Below, piece by piece: positions 47,184 to 57,258 of a DNA stretch of 64,000 nucleotides. Numbering within the stretch: the stretch's first letter is position 1; each line of letters begins with the position of its first letter. The stretch is from Paragorgia papillata (taxonomy: Eukaryota > Cnidaria > Anthozoa > Scleralcyonacea > Coralliidae). The position numbers and the translations under genes are program-made. The notes beneath the pieces were generated by a model, which saw nothing but the letters and a program-made list of their open reading frames with translations, was not told the DNA's origin and did no database searches. The stretch is taken from assembly GCA_035771165.1 (NCBI GenBank), contig JAWNZC010000023.1, forward strand, positions 3,210,001 to 3,274,000, given 5' to 3'.

Positions 47184-48180
47184 AATCATGGCGAAACTTG
47201 CGAAGCAAGAAGGATATCGCTTCGGTTTTTGTCGAATTCGTCTTTAATCGTTGTTTGGATCACTTTCCTGTGAGCTGGTATGTTCGTTCTTTGATTTTAG
47301 ACCATTATCGCTGATAACCAACGCGTAGAAACGCTATAATACGAAAGTTTCCTCAACTGAGGGGTCGCTGCGCCATTGTGGCAGACACGGGACGCGGCTG
47401 TTTATCGATTTTAGCAGAGACAAAACGCCTCGCTGTATAGTGGGATACTGCGATAACAACAAACTCAATCCAGAATGTTGGGTGAAGAGGTATTATCTTA
47501 AAATTTTGGTTCTTAATAATCACCAGATTTCGGCAGAAACTTGGCGTAAGCAAACATTTGTCTAGAATATCCGTATTTTCCGCTTGTTTATCAGCCTTCA
47601 ATGCCAATGGCGTCAAATTTCCCAAATAAAATTGCTTCGTTCTTCAAAATAATTACACGTTTAATTCGACAAAAATACAATCAATATGTAGTTAGATCTA
47701 GACTTAAACTGTATTTAACTATATTTTGCCCTGTATATGCCAGTTAATAACGTGTACATATTAGAAGTAAACACGCGTAACCCGAAACGTATCCCTTTCC
47801 TGCGAGGAGATATACATAACACTTCGTTTGATAACGAGAAAGAGGATATTTCAGACTTCAGATGGCGAAGATGAACCTCTGGTTACTTACCTTACTATAC
47901 GCTTGAAGTTCGAGTGATTTACAAGAGAGTTGGAGCTAAAGTTTTACATTGCGTTGCTGAAATCGTCACTCAGTCGTGCCCGTCATAATAGCGCAGCCAC
48001 CCCTCAGTTGAGGAAACTTTCGTATTATAGCGTTTCTACGCGTTTGTTATCAGCGATAATGGTCTAAAATCAAAGAACGAACATACTAGCCCACAGAAAA
48101 GCGATCCAAACGACGATTAAAGACGAATTCGACAAAAACCGAAGCGATGTCCTTCTTGCTTCGCAAGTTTCGCCATGATT
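47184..48180. mobile_element. Foldback element with ~195-bp TIRs and TTAA flanks
   Basis: AATCATGGCGAAACTTGCG at the left and its complement at the right are the ends. Arms pair through AAGCGATGTCC/GGATATCGCTT and AACTTTCGTATTATAGCG. TTAA flanks both sides (47180-47183 and 48181-48184). The 620-bp centre has no intact gene. Confidence 0.85.
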
Positions 48181-48184
48181 TTAA

Positions 48185-48379
48185 CCAGCATATCCTCCTA
48201 CCTAGAATTACCAATAATCAGTAAGTGTGAAATCCCTAGAATTACCAATAATCGTTAATTTTACAAAACTAATTCCCAACCCAACCCAACACCCCAAACT
48301 AACCCTAACCCCCCCGGAAACCCTAAACCTAACCAAAACCCCCGGTGAACCTAAACCTAACCACAACCCTCCGGAAAAA
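48185..48379 (+). repeat. Telomere-like module, copy 4, with leader
   Basis: The ATTACCAATAATCAGTAAG leader, AACTAATTCCCAACCC, then ACTAACCCTAACCCCCCCGG and CCCTAAACCTAACC match copy 2 closely. The module runs directly into the 29-bp satellite. Confidence 0.75.
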
Positions 48380-48810
48380 CGACCCTCGTGCGTTACTTGC
48401 GAAAGTAACGACCCTCGTGCGTTACTTGCGAAAGCAACGACCCTCGTGCGTTACTTGCGAAAGCAACGACCCTCGTGCGTTACTTGCGAAAGCAACGACC
48501 CTCGTGCGTTACTTGCGAAAGCAACGACCCTCGTGCGTTACTTGCGAAACTAACGACCCTCGTGCGTTACTTGCGAAAGCAACGACCCTCGTGCGTTACT
48601 TGCGAAACTAACGACCCTCGTGCGTTACTTGCGAAAGCAACGACCCTCGTGCGTTACTTGCGAAAGTAACGACCCTCGTGCGTTACTTGCGAAACTAACG
48701 ACCCTCGTGCGTCACTTGCGAAAGTAACGACCCTCGTGCGTTACTTGCAAAAGTAACGACCCTCGTGCCGTTACTTTCGGAATTAACGACCCTCGTGCGT
48801 TACTTTCGAG
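48380..48810 (+). repeat. 29-bp hairpin satellite, ~15 units
   Basis: The unit CGACCCTCGTGCGTTACTTG plus CGAAAGTAA is repeated about 15 times without spacers. Each unit holds a dyad, GTTACTT and AAGTAAC around GCGA, kept exactly in some units and changed to AAGCAAC in many. All three frames are open because 3 x 29 is a multiple of three; the repeated VRYLRKQRPSCVTCES peptide is not evidence of a gene. Confidence 0.9.
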
Positions 48811-50080
48811 GGATCGCTACTTTTGGGGGGTCGCTACCTTCGGGGTGCTAAAACCGTTATCTTTTACACCAGTGCGGTGCACCGCACTATCTCCTATATA
48901 AAAGACGCAAATTACTATCAACAATTGTTTCTAAAACAGGATTTATTTGTGTGTATTACATTAATTACAACTTTGACGAAAAGTAGCTAGCTCACTTATG
49001 CTGTATTTTGATCAGAGACTATAGTATAGGGTAGTGATTATGTTCGATAAAATGTGTGCTAATATCCTATCGTATCTCTCAGTATGATTTTCATTTTAAT
49101 TTGTCTAAGAAAAGTTACAGTTTATTCAGAAGAACATTTATAATTAGTTTATTCGCTAAATCAAATAATGTGTTGAAATTATAATAGATGTACAAAATAT
49201 ACGTTCTTTTTAGTGATTAGCGATTACTACTACTTTCGGGGGCTCGCTATTACTAGGAGCCATCCAATTTTAGTGTTACTTTCGGAACTTTACCGTAGTC
49301 GTATTACAATTGATACCGTGGTGTGTTGCGAAGTTTGTTGGGAAGTTCATTCGAAACTTGGCAACTATAACGTTGTCTAAGAGATTGGCAATTAATATTC
49401 AATCCAAAAAAGCCTTGATCCAGATAATACAACATACATGCCAACTGCTGAACGAACCGTTCGCAATTTTTGCAACGTTTATAGTAAAGTATTGATATAC
49501 GAAATCCGATCTGTAACTATTTAGTCTTAGCCTTTGTCCTTTGACGGTGGATTGCAGCAGAAAGTGAGTGGAGTGCATTCCTTCATTGTTCTGTCTACTA
49601 TTCAATTATGTTGCGACCGAGCACTATACTGTTGCTAAATGGGAAAATTATACGATTGTATGTAATCTAATTGTATATATAAATGAAAAAGTGACAAGTA
49701 TGCAATTTACAACGATTAAAAAACGCTTTCTGTGAGTTTTCGTAGGCCCGTTTCAAACGTCGCTCTTCTCATACGCCGAACCAAAGCCGAACCTAATACA
49801 AGCATTAATTAAATGCGGCAGAAGAGTAACGTTTGAATCAATTAACCCTTTCATTCCCATCGGTTTTTATTTTTTACTCTGTCTATTAAACGCCAGACGA
49901 TTTTACTCATCAAGGGAAGACCTCCTGACATGGTGCAGGAGTTAAAGGATTAAGTTAAGAGCGGCAGATTGTACTTTGGAGCGACAAGGCCTGTCGCATT
50001 ATGCGATGTTGGAGCGACTCTGATTCAAACGTGCAACTTCTCATGTGCCGAACCTAATCAGCATAAATTATTTTAACACA
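48810..50080. other. Intron 1 sequence, no gene recognised
   Basis: The satellite words TTACTTTCGGAA and GGGGGTCGCTAC reappear at 48770-48840 and, in altered form, at 49230-49290, which may be the far end of the same element. ATTTTACTCATCAAGGGAAG at about 49902 belongs to the 46570 family. Confidence 0.45.
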
Positions 50081-50084
50081 TTTG

Positions 50085-50885
50085 GATGCGAAATTAATAA
50101 AAATCTGACCGCAAGATTCTCCGTGTTGAAGAAATGCTTGATTGCGCTCATTATCCTTATATTATGCAAACATTTTTGCATAATTTTGGTACGAGTGCAA
50201 TCAAGCATTTTATTCATACATGCATGTGTTGGTCTCGTGAACTAGCCTGGTTACTGGGATGGCTCGTTTTCTTTTTAAGGGCCTGTTTATATGGAGGCGA
50301 GTTACAAACAGAGTTACCCGCCATGTATAGAAATTCAATGCTATCCCGGCAGAGTGTTTATATGAGACAGGCGGGTAACTCGCCTAGCCGAGATCCCGGC
50401 AAAACAGCCGAGATCTCGGCATGCCGGGATGAAAATATTCCCATATAAACACTCTCTTGCCGGGTAACTCGGCTAGCCGAGTTGAATACACCACTTTCAT
50501 AATGGCCATCATTTTAAATATTCTTTTATGTGCATCTAAATTAGCCTTTCTGGCCTCGTTATGAAGCAAAGATTATTTTGAATTGCAGACACGCAAACGA
50601 GGCCAGAAAGGCTTATTAAGATGCATATAAAAGAATATTAAAATTAATCGCTATTGTGAAAGTGGTCAATTCGTCACAACAGCGCACGCGTCACTTATGA
50701 AGACAATCGGAAACTACTCGCGAGTCTCATGGAACGTGAAAGCATTATAATGCGTGCGCGGCTTTGCCGAGTAACTCGTCTCCATATAAACAGGCCCTAA
50801 ACATCTCTAATAACCCGCTGGCGGACGTATATTATATGGAGACGAGTTACTCGGGAAAGCCGCGCAGTCTCTGAGTGCCCTCTAG
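50085..50885 (+). repeat. TCTG-family repeat body and tail, copy 3, split by a MITE
   Basis: GAAATTAATAAAAATCTGAC, AAGAAATGCTTGATTGCGCT and GGGATGGCTCGT match copy 2 at 17160-17255. The tail AAACATCTCTAATAACC and GCAGTCTCTGAGTGCCCTCT resumes after the MITE at 50279-50797. A second insertion of about 75 bases lies near 50150-50260. Confidence 0.8.
50279..50797. mobile_element. MITE with GGGCCTGTTTATATGGAG ends and TAA flanks
   Basis: GGGCCTGTTTATATGGAGG and CTCCATATAAACAGGCC face each other. TAA flanks both sides (50276-50278 and 50798-50800) and is present once at the empty site 17266-17268. An inner hairpin spans about 50490-50660 (GCCTTTCTGGCCTCG and CGAGGCCAGAAAGGC). The 3-bp TAA duplication fits PIF/Harbinger. 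Confidence 0.9.
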
Positions 50886-51034
50886 TTGACAATGTGATTG
50901 GTTGCTTATTACCAATCATAAAATTCGTTCACATTATATAGGTATAGGTGTTTTCCGTCAACGAGTCTGATCCAGATGAGACCCGATTGTCTTTCAGACA
51001 AATAAAAAGAAACCGGGCTTTATAGTGCCATCAC

Positions 51035-51090
51035 ATTTTACTCTGATGAAGGGCTCCGCTCGAAACGTTAGTACTCCGTTGCTAAAAATC
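51035..51090 (+). ncRNA. Hammerhead-like core motif, second candidate
   Basis: CTGATGA (51043-51049), one A, helix II as GGGC/GCTC around TCC, then GAAAC (51062-51066). ACG (51065-51067) can pair with CGT (51077-51079), leaving U at the cleavage position. ATTTTA upstream can partly pair with TAAAA downstream as helix I. The pieces are in hammerhead order but the helices are short and the extra base before helix II is irregular. Such sequences are known from Penelope-like element termini. Confidence 0.4.
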
Positions 51091-51984
51091 TTGGCAGTTT
51101 ACCTCGTCCAAACGTAAAACTCGTCCGAAAACGATACTCATGGGAGTGCAAAACCCTCAGAATATAGAGCACTGAGGTCCGAACACTGAGGGCGTGATAT
51201 AGATTCACAACGCTGAAGTCTTTGACTTCAAGAATTTGAAATCTTCAGTGAGGGACTGAAAACATTGTAAACATCTCAAAAACCAATCAGACGGAAGAAC
51301 GATATGGGCACTTTGGCATCCGCTTGTGAAAACAGAAACACACACAAGGCTTTTGGAAAGAAAAGCAAGGGATTTTGGGGGAGGGGGGAGGAATTTGTCG
51401 TTATGTGCAGCCGATGGCTGAATTGCGACATGTGGCAGGCGCCGTACAGTACAACACGTATCAGACCACAGAGTGCTATAGTGTTGATTTTACCGAGGAA
51501 AACCGGAGGACCTGGCAAAAAAAGCTAGTACTCGAGCTCTTTCTTGGCGCCCGCTAACTAGAAACACAGGGGAGACCAACTACAAAAGCTCTACTCACAC
51601 GAGTCTTCACCTCTTTCTGGGCGGCATCTGACTCTCAAGTCAAGTCTTGAGTATTTTACTCCGGTTAACGCTAGAGGGAAAAGAGTTAAGCTACGGGGAG
51701 AAAGGGGTACAAGTAGTAGAACAAGTACTACTAACCCCGTCCAGCAGCGGTGAAAGGCATGCGGTGGCCTCAGCACACGCCACCTATATGCTTCTGCTGA
51801 GTACACACACGAACAAGCAAGAGCTGGATTTGTTTAGGGCATTTGAGCCCATGCAGGTCAACGCGAGTTAAACTCAATCCCCCGAATTAATTAAGTTTAT
51901 GACAAGATCAACGTTTGCGGCTTAAGTTCGACTGATTGTATTTGTATTATCTGGTGTAAACGAATACAACATCCAAGGAACGTC

Positions 51985-52330
51985 TAGACGGGATTAACTT
52001 CGAGGTTTGATCCAACGGTCGAACTTAATTAACCATGTGCTGCTCGAGCGAGCCAAAAACGGCCTCTTTATTGTTTTCGAGACGATTTTACTAGCCAAAT
52101 GGAGAACCTTCAGATATCCTACACATGCAGCAATTAGTCCGCAATAAGTGATTAACCCATTCCTACCTGAGCCAGCTAAAAATGGCCCCTTTATTGCTTT
52201 ACTATAGTGCCTGACGATTTTACTCGTTAAAAGGAGAACCATCAGAAATCCTATAGGTTGACCTTTTAACAGGCAATCGGACATGTTTGTCCCTACTTAT
52301 ATATTTTACTCTGGCTACCTCTTGTAGAAA
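51985..52330. repeat. Repeat with GACGATTTTACTCG units
   Basis: GACGATTTTACT with CCTTCAGA/CCATCAGA and GGCCTCTTTATTG/GGCCCCTTTATTG occur twice, at about 52055 and 52185, then ATATTTTACTCTGGC at 52300. Same dispersed family as 46570 and 49845. Confidence 0.5.
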
Positions 52331-53420
52331 CTTGCCTGTTAGGGTTAATTTAGGACAACCTGAAATGGCAAGTTAGTTCGTATATTTTTTAGGAATTTCC
52401 ATGCAACAGAGACGCGGGCAACTTGGTGTACTCGATAGTTGTCCACAAAACAGTTTTTATAACTTTTGTATATTTTAGTGTTTAGAAAAGTTTAAAGAAA
52501 CTTTTCCAGTCAATGTTGTTGACTTTCCTCGCTATTCTACTACGTCAGTTTTAGTGTTGATAGGGTCTCTACTTCTCTATAGCATTGCATACATCAGTGC
52601 TCTTGAAGTTGTGGTAAAAAAAAACAACACATGACACAAAAACAACTGCCAAATTTATATTGCATGCAGCTATCCTTCGTCCTAATTCGGTTTCGATTGT
52701 TGAAAATTCCGATTTATAGATTAACCATCAAAATGTTCAATGCCAGAAGTAACCACGCGGTCCAGTGATTCAACAGTATACTACATATATACTGTACCAA
52801 CTTGGGCAGATTTTATTTTTCAAGAAAGAACATTCGAAGAATTCATCTTGATGCATGTGTGCTTGCGATATTGCTTCTTGGTCTAGCTCCAATAGCTCTT
52901 GAGATGTTAATATTTAATTCGAAATCTTTAGCCGAATTTGGTATCAAATTGGCTGCAATTTCCTACCAGAAGCATTGTTTAACTGGTTGACCATCAAGGA
53001 GCACTCCACACGTTTAGTGAAGGGGTACTTAAGTCGAACTACAAATATGGGTCTAAGCCTGCATAACGAAAGAGTTCCAAGATCGCTGTGATGCACTTGC
53101 ACAGGCTTTTAATATCAGGGCATGGAACATGATGGCGTGAGTCTCAAAACCAAATAAAAGATCTATGGACTCACCATGCATGCACCTATATCTCTGCTTC
53201 TCAACGTCGAGTACGCGCTTTGCCGGCCACTGTTATCGTGTCAAAGACCAGTGTAATATTTGTTGGAGATTTCTATGCCCAAATAGAGGACGAAGGCCTT
53301 TCGACTATATTGACATGATAATTAAGCACGGAAACACAACACGAAATTGAAGACCTTCGAAACTTAATAATGAACAAAGATTCCTGGCGCGGTACTGCAT
53401 GGGAATGGTATATCTCGCGT
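52330..53420. other. Intron 1 sequence, no gene recognised
   Basis: At about 53244-53300 one frame reads IFVGDFYAQIEDEGLST, reminiscent of a LINE endonuclease GDFN motif, but is too short to assign. Confidence 0.4.
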
Positions 53421-53426
53421 TTGAGG

Positions 53427-53475
53427 CCGGAAGATGGTGATGCCGGAAGATGGTGATGCCGGAAGATGGTGATGC
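53427..53475 (+). repeat. 16-bp tandem repeat (GCCGGAAGATGGTGAT) x3
   Basis: Three exact units. Confidence 0.95.
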
Positions 53476-53792
53476 CAAATATAGGGCATTCGCGTACAGA
53501 TAACACTTATATATATATATGGTGTTTGACCAAGGAAGCCCTTTACACGCAAAACGCACAACGTAATTTCTATTCATTATCTCGGTAAAGATTAGGCGCT
53601 CAACCAATCAAATGCATTTTTGTAAAAAAAGCCTGAATAGTTGAAACGTCTGTAAAATAAAAAAAGATCTAGCTACTTGAAATTCGAGTCTCAACTTTTA
53701 TCCTTTTACTATAAATATATAGCGTCGTGTATCCTTTTCGGATCCTTCAAGTAAGCGACATCAACGTTGGTTAACCAATCTTTATACCAAGC

Positions 53793-53870
53793 TATATATA
53801 TATATATATATATATACATACATACATACATACATATACTTACATACATTACATTACATTACAGTACAAA
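53793..53870. repeat. (TA)n, (TACA)n and TTACA microsatellites
   Basis: A compound simple repeat: TA, then CATA/TACA, then ACATT pentamers. Confidence 0.9.
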
Positions 53871-53871
53871 C

Positions 53872-54160
53872 TCATTAATAATTCATGAGGAAAACATAAT
53901 GGAAAGCAGTTACCGAGACGCAAATGTGGTAATAAACACCCATAAATTAAGACAAGTTTTACCTCAAATTTCTCTTAAATACTGATTTGTTTGAGAAGCT
54001 ATACCATACACTCGAAAGCCGTTTATTATCTGATTTAAAAACACCTCGAAGTGAGTTAAAAAACTTGGCTATCGCCTCGTTGTTCAACACACTTTCGGTC
54101 TCTTGGTGTTTTCAAATCATATAATAAACGGCTTCTCGTGTACGATATATTACTTACATT
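53872..54160. repeat. Dispersed repeat with CGAAAGCCGTTTATTAT hairpin, uninterrupted copy
   Basis: CTCATTAATAATTCATGAGG opens it and GACAAGTTTTACCTCAAATT follows. Then CGAAAGCCGTTTATTA and TAATAAACGGCTTCTCG face each other. The second copy (54238-54935) carries the insertion at 54265-54786. A related opening lies at 62280. Confidence 0.75.
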
Positions 54161-54237
54161 ACATTACATTGCGTTACATTGCATTACATTGCATTACATT
54201 GCATTACATTGCATTGCATTGCATTGCATTGCATTGA
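54155..54237. repeat. ATTAC/ATTGC pentanucleotide array
   Basis: About 16 pentamers in which ATTAC and ATTGC alternate and then settle to ATTGC. Confidence 0.95.
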
Positions 54238-54264
54238 CAAGTTTTACCTCAAATTTTTCTTTAA

Positions 54265-54786
54265 AGGGTATTGGCAATAAAAATTAAGTTTGTTTCATTT
54301 GAAAGAACTCGTCAAATGGTATTTTACAATACCAGACCTTTTACAATTTTTTCGTATCTGTTTTGGTTTTGGAAATATTTCGACCAAAGACAGCGTGCTG
54401 TCCGCCATCTTGGAATTATTTTCGATATGCATGTGACGACATAAGCAGGGTAAAGTGAAATTTTTATCTTGCCGGCCTTATGACATTATGAGCTAGAAAC
54501 TCGATTTTGTTGCGCTATTTCCATTTTAAATTGACCCACAACATTTAAAAAGCCTTCCGTGGAAATGTGGTCATCCACGGAGTAGTTTCATCAGATTGAC
54601 CCTGATTGTGACGTTACCAATTTCCTAGTTAATTAGACGCAATATTACAACAAGATGGTGGACGCTGTCTTTGGTCGAAATATTACAAAACACAAGAAAG
54701 ATACAGAAAAATTACAAAAGGTCTTCTTGTACCATTTGACGAGTTCTTTCAAATGGGACAAATTTAATTTTCATTGTCAATACCCT
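54265..54786. mobile_element. Foldback MITE with ~165-bp TIRs and TTAA flanks
   Basis: AGGGTATTGGCAATAAAAAT and the complement of CATTGTCAATACCCT form the ends, with arms pairing to GACGAGTTC/GAACTCGTC and GTCTTTGGTCGAAATATT. TTAA flanks both sides (54261-54264 and 54787-54790), and the empty site is 53975-53978. A diverged arm of the same family appears at about 19770-19865. Confidence 0.9.
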
Positions 54787-55092
54787 TTAAATACTGATTT
54801 GTTTGAGAAACTATACCATACACTCGAAAGCCGTTTATTAACTCGGCTATCGCCTCGTTTTTCAACACACTGCTCTCTGTTTTCAAATCGGATAATAAAC
54901 GGCTTCTCGTGTATGATATATTACTTACATTACTTTACATTACATTACCGCGCTCAATTTTCTTTAATATGAGCATATCTCATTTTCTCAACTTTATGCC
55001 TGGAAAATTTCAGCATATATTCTTACTTCGGAAAGAATTGCGTCACTTTAATTTCTACAAGATTAATGTGATATATTTTTATTGTTTACCAG

Positions 55093-55248
55093 GTTTTCCA
55101 AAATGGTGTGTAAAAAATATAACAGCATGCGAAATGTCAAAGTTAAACGTAACCTGTGTTGAAAAGAAAGGTAGCTCATGCGTCGCGGACGTCGCCAGTG
55201 GTGATGCTGATCTCGCTTCAGCAGATGCAAACGACATGGTCCGAAATG
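55093..55248 (+). CDS. Transferrin-family protein, exon 2 (start of N-lobe)
   Basis: Bounded by TGTTTACCAG and AATG/GTAAGT; 156 bases, phase 1 at both ends. It encodes GFPKWCVKNITACEMSK, LNVTCVEKKGSSCVADVASG and DADLASADANDM. This matches the transferrin N-lobe start: WC...C, then C and C, then the A-D-A-x-x-x-D-A segment whose last Asp is the first iron ligand (Asp63 in human transferrin). NIT and NVT are glycosylation sequons. The loop between the second and third cysteines is shorter than in vertebrate transferrins. Confidence 0.85.
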
Positions 55249-55487
55249 GTAAGTCAAATTTTCTGTTAAGGGGGAAAGACACCTTCAATTTTGAATAGCG
55301 ATGTCATTATGTAATATTCGCGTAGCCTGCACGACCTTCTGAATGCTAGCCAGATGCTTTAAGAATTGGGCCACTTAGAACTCAGATGGCAGACCGAAGT
55401 TTTTTACGATATTTATACCTGGAAACTAGTCAAACCGTACGTGTAAGTACTTGTTGGGCTACAAGTCGCATTGCATGTGTCAGTTAA

Positions 55488-55565
55488 TTTTAGTGACCCA
55501 ATGGTTAGAGCGTCTAAAAAGCATTCTGAAGGTTGTAGGGTCAAGTCGCGTTTGGAGGTCAGAGT
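55488..55565 (+). repeat. tRNA-derived SINE head
   Basis: CAATGGTTAGAGCGTC is a good A-box and GGGTCAAGTC a recognisable B-box 35 bases later, then a non-tRNA body (GGAGGTCAGAGTTTTC). Intronic; not a folded functional tRNA. Confidence 0.6.
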
Positions 55566-56470
55566 TTTCTGAATTTAACAACTTAGAACAGTTTGTACAG
55601 CAGAAACAAACGAAGCTTGAATTACGTATATATTTTTACTTGATCAGATTTTTCATGCAACCATCTGAAAACATAGCTAGATATCAAGGCTGTTTATTCA
55701 TTTATATGTTGAAATAAAATCTATGAAATGGAGATATGTTGAAATATGCTGAAATATGTTGTGGTATCCCAATCTGTCTACGAATGTACTTATCTGATAA
55801 CCTTGTTTCTGGGCCCTTCGCTTTCACTATCAGCTTAACCGCGTAGTCGGTTGAGTTCTTGAGAAGGCTAGGGAGAAGCTGGAAACAAGGTAGCAATTTT
55901 CCATTCTCGTACACAGCCCCATGCCCCCCCCCCCCCACCCCCCCTCGCGAGGCTCTGGGAAACCAAAGACTCACTCGACTGAATAGTTCAATCGTACACA
56001 GAGCCTGCGATCCTTTTGGTCATTACCTGGAAGGCTGACTGCCATTAAAAAAGTGAGGCAAAACATGGCGGCAATGGGAAATTTTTTAAGCCAGCTAGGA
56101 CGACGACGGCAATGTAAAGTTCAGTGTCTGGCAGAAACCAAGAATCATTTACTAGCACATAGATCTACGTAGTATTGAATACTTAAAGTATGTTTTTCGA
56201 CATCCAAAACCTTATAGAGCTAGTTCTAAAAGAATTTTGTTGCATAGTTTGAAGTCAAACTTAACTACGGGGATCGCCGTTCCACGGACTAATCAATAAT
56301 AATTGTTGTCCTAAAGACGTGAAAATAATCTGAATATTACGTTGTATGTAGAACGAGAACGGCGTTAAGATTACTCTTGGGACTAAAAATTATTCATTTT
56401 CTTTGTTGTGTGAGGAAAATTCTATTGTATTAAGGACGTTGACCTTGACGTTCGCGTTGTATTTGCTTAA

Positions 56471-56640
56471 AGCCTGGTTTCCATATAGCCGTAAGAGCCG
56501 GCGGCATGCTGCGGCAAGGGGCAATGGTCCAATCGCATACAGCTTTTTATTGCTGGCTAATTCAACACTGTCTATGACTGGACCATCGCCCCTTGCCGCA
56601 GCCATGCCGCCGGCTCTTACGGCTATATGGAAACCAGGCA
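56471..56640. mobile_element. Complete MITE with AGCCTGGTTTCCATATAGCC ends and TAA flanks
   Basis: The arms pair over about 65 bases (GAGCCGGCGGCATG and CATGCCGCCGGCTC; AAGGGGCAATGGTCCA and TGGACCATCGCCCCTT). TAA flanks both sides (56468-56470 and 56641-56643). A left-truncated copy is at 16247. Confidence 0.9.
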
Positions 56641-56862
56641 TAAGCTCTCTAATATTTCGGTTGGCCCTCATTTGAAGCTCCGTAAAATCCAGAAAAAACG
56701 CTCGATCTCGCCAAAATTGCCATCAGTATACATTTGTTAAGAACTTGGCTTTCGGTTCATTGCTCTTTCGACCCAAACGTTCATCTTCGCAGCTCGAGAA
56801 ACGTTCATACAAACTGAGATGACACTGGCCGTTCGTGGTTTGGCCGCGAGAAAAAAGGCTAA

Positions 56863-57258
56863 GACCCCGTTTACACGATGCCGGTACAATTTGAAAACGG
56901 AACAAAATCATGCCGGTGTGTAAATACAGGCCAAAAAGTCTTCCGTTTACACGGTGCCGGTATAATATAATGACGGATTAGCATGTGACTATTCTCTTCC
57001 AATGGGAATTGAGAAGGACTTTGTGAATACTGCTGACCCGAATACTGTGGTCGTATATATCGTGATTACCGTCATCAAACTGTTACGGCACGGGCGTTTA
57101 CACGATACCGGTTAGTGTTCCGTTTTCATTTCATGCCGTCAAGGAACCCGTTGTGCCGTTTTCATGTCATTTTTGTGCCGGTATTGTGTAAACGCAAGGC
57201 CTAAACGGCATGATTTTGTTCCGTTTTCAAATTGTGCCGGCATCGTGTAAACGGGGTC
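56863..57258. mobile_element. MITE with GACCCCGTTTACACGATGCC ends and TAA flanks
   Basis: GACCCCGTTTACACGATGCC and its complement form the ends, continuing TTTGAAAACGGAACAAAATC. TAA flanks both sides (56860-56862 and 57259-57261). Inner half-palindromes (CACGATACCGGT, GCCGGTATTGTG) repeat the theme. Confidence 0.9.

Noticed and set aside
47353..47625. THAP-like exon in the centre of the 47184-48180 element
   Set aside because: CIVGYCDNN on the plus strand hints at C-x-x-x-C spacing but the rest of the domain is absent and stops follow.
48227..48669. Arginine/cysteine-rich repeat proteins
   Set aside because: They are the 29-bp satellite translated in each of three frames.
48380..48810. CRISPR-like array of 29-bp repeats
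   Set aside because: Units follow each other with no spacers and the context is an animal intron; it is a tandem satellite.
53165..53350. LINE endonuclease fragment
   Set aside because: Only a single GDFYAQIE-like stretch is visible, too short to call.
56390..56675. Facing ~90-codon frames on both strands
   Set aside because: They are the two strands of the inverted-repeat MITE at 56471-56640.
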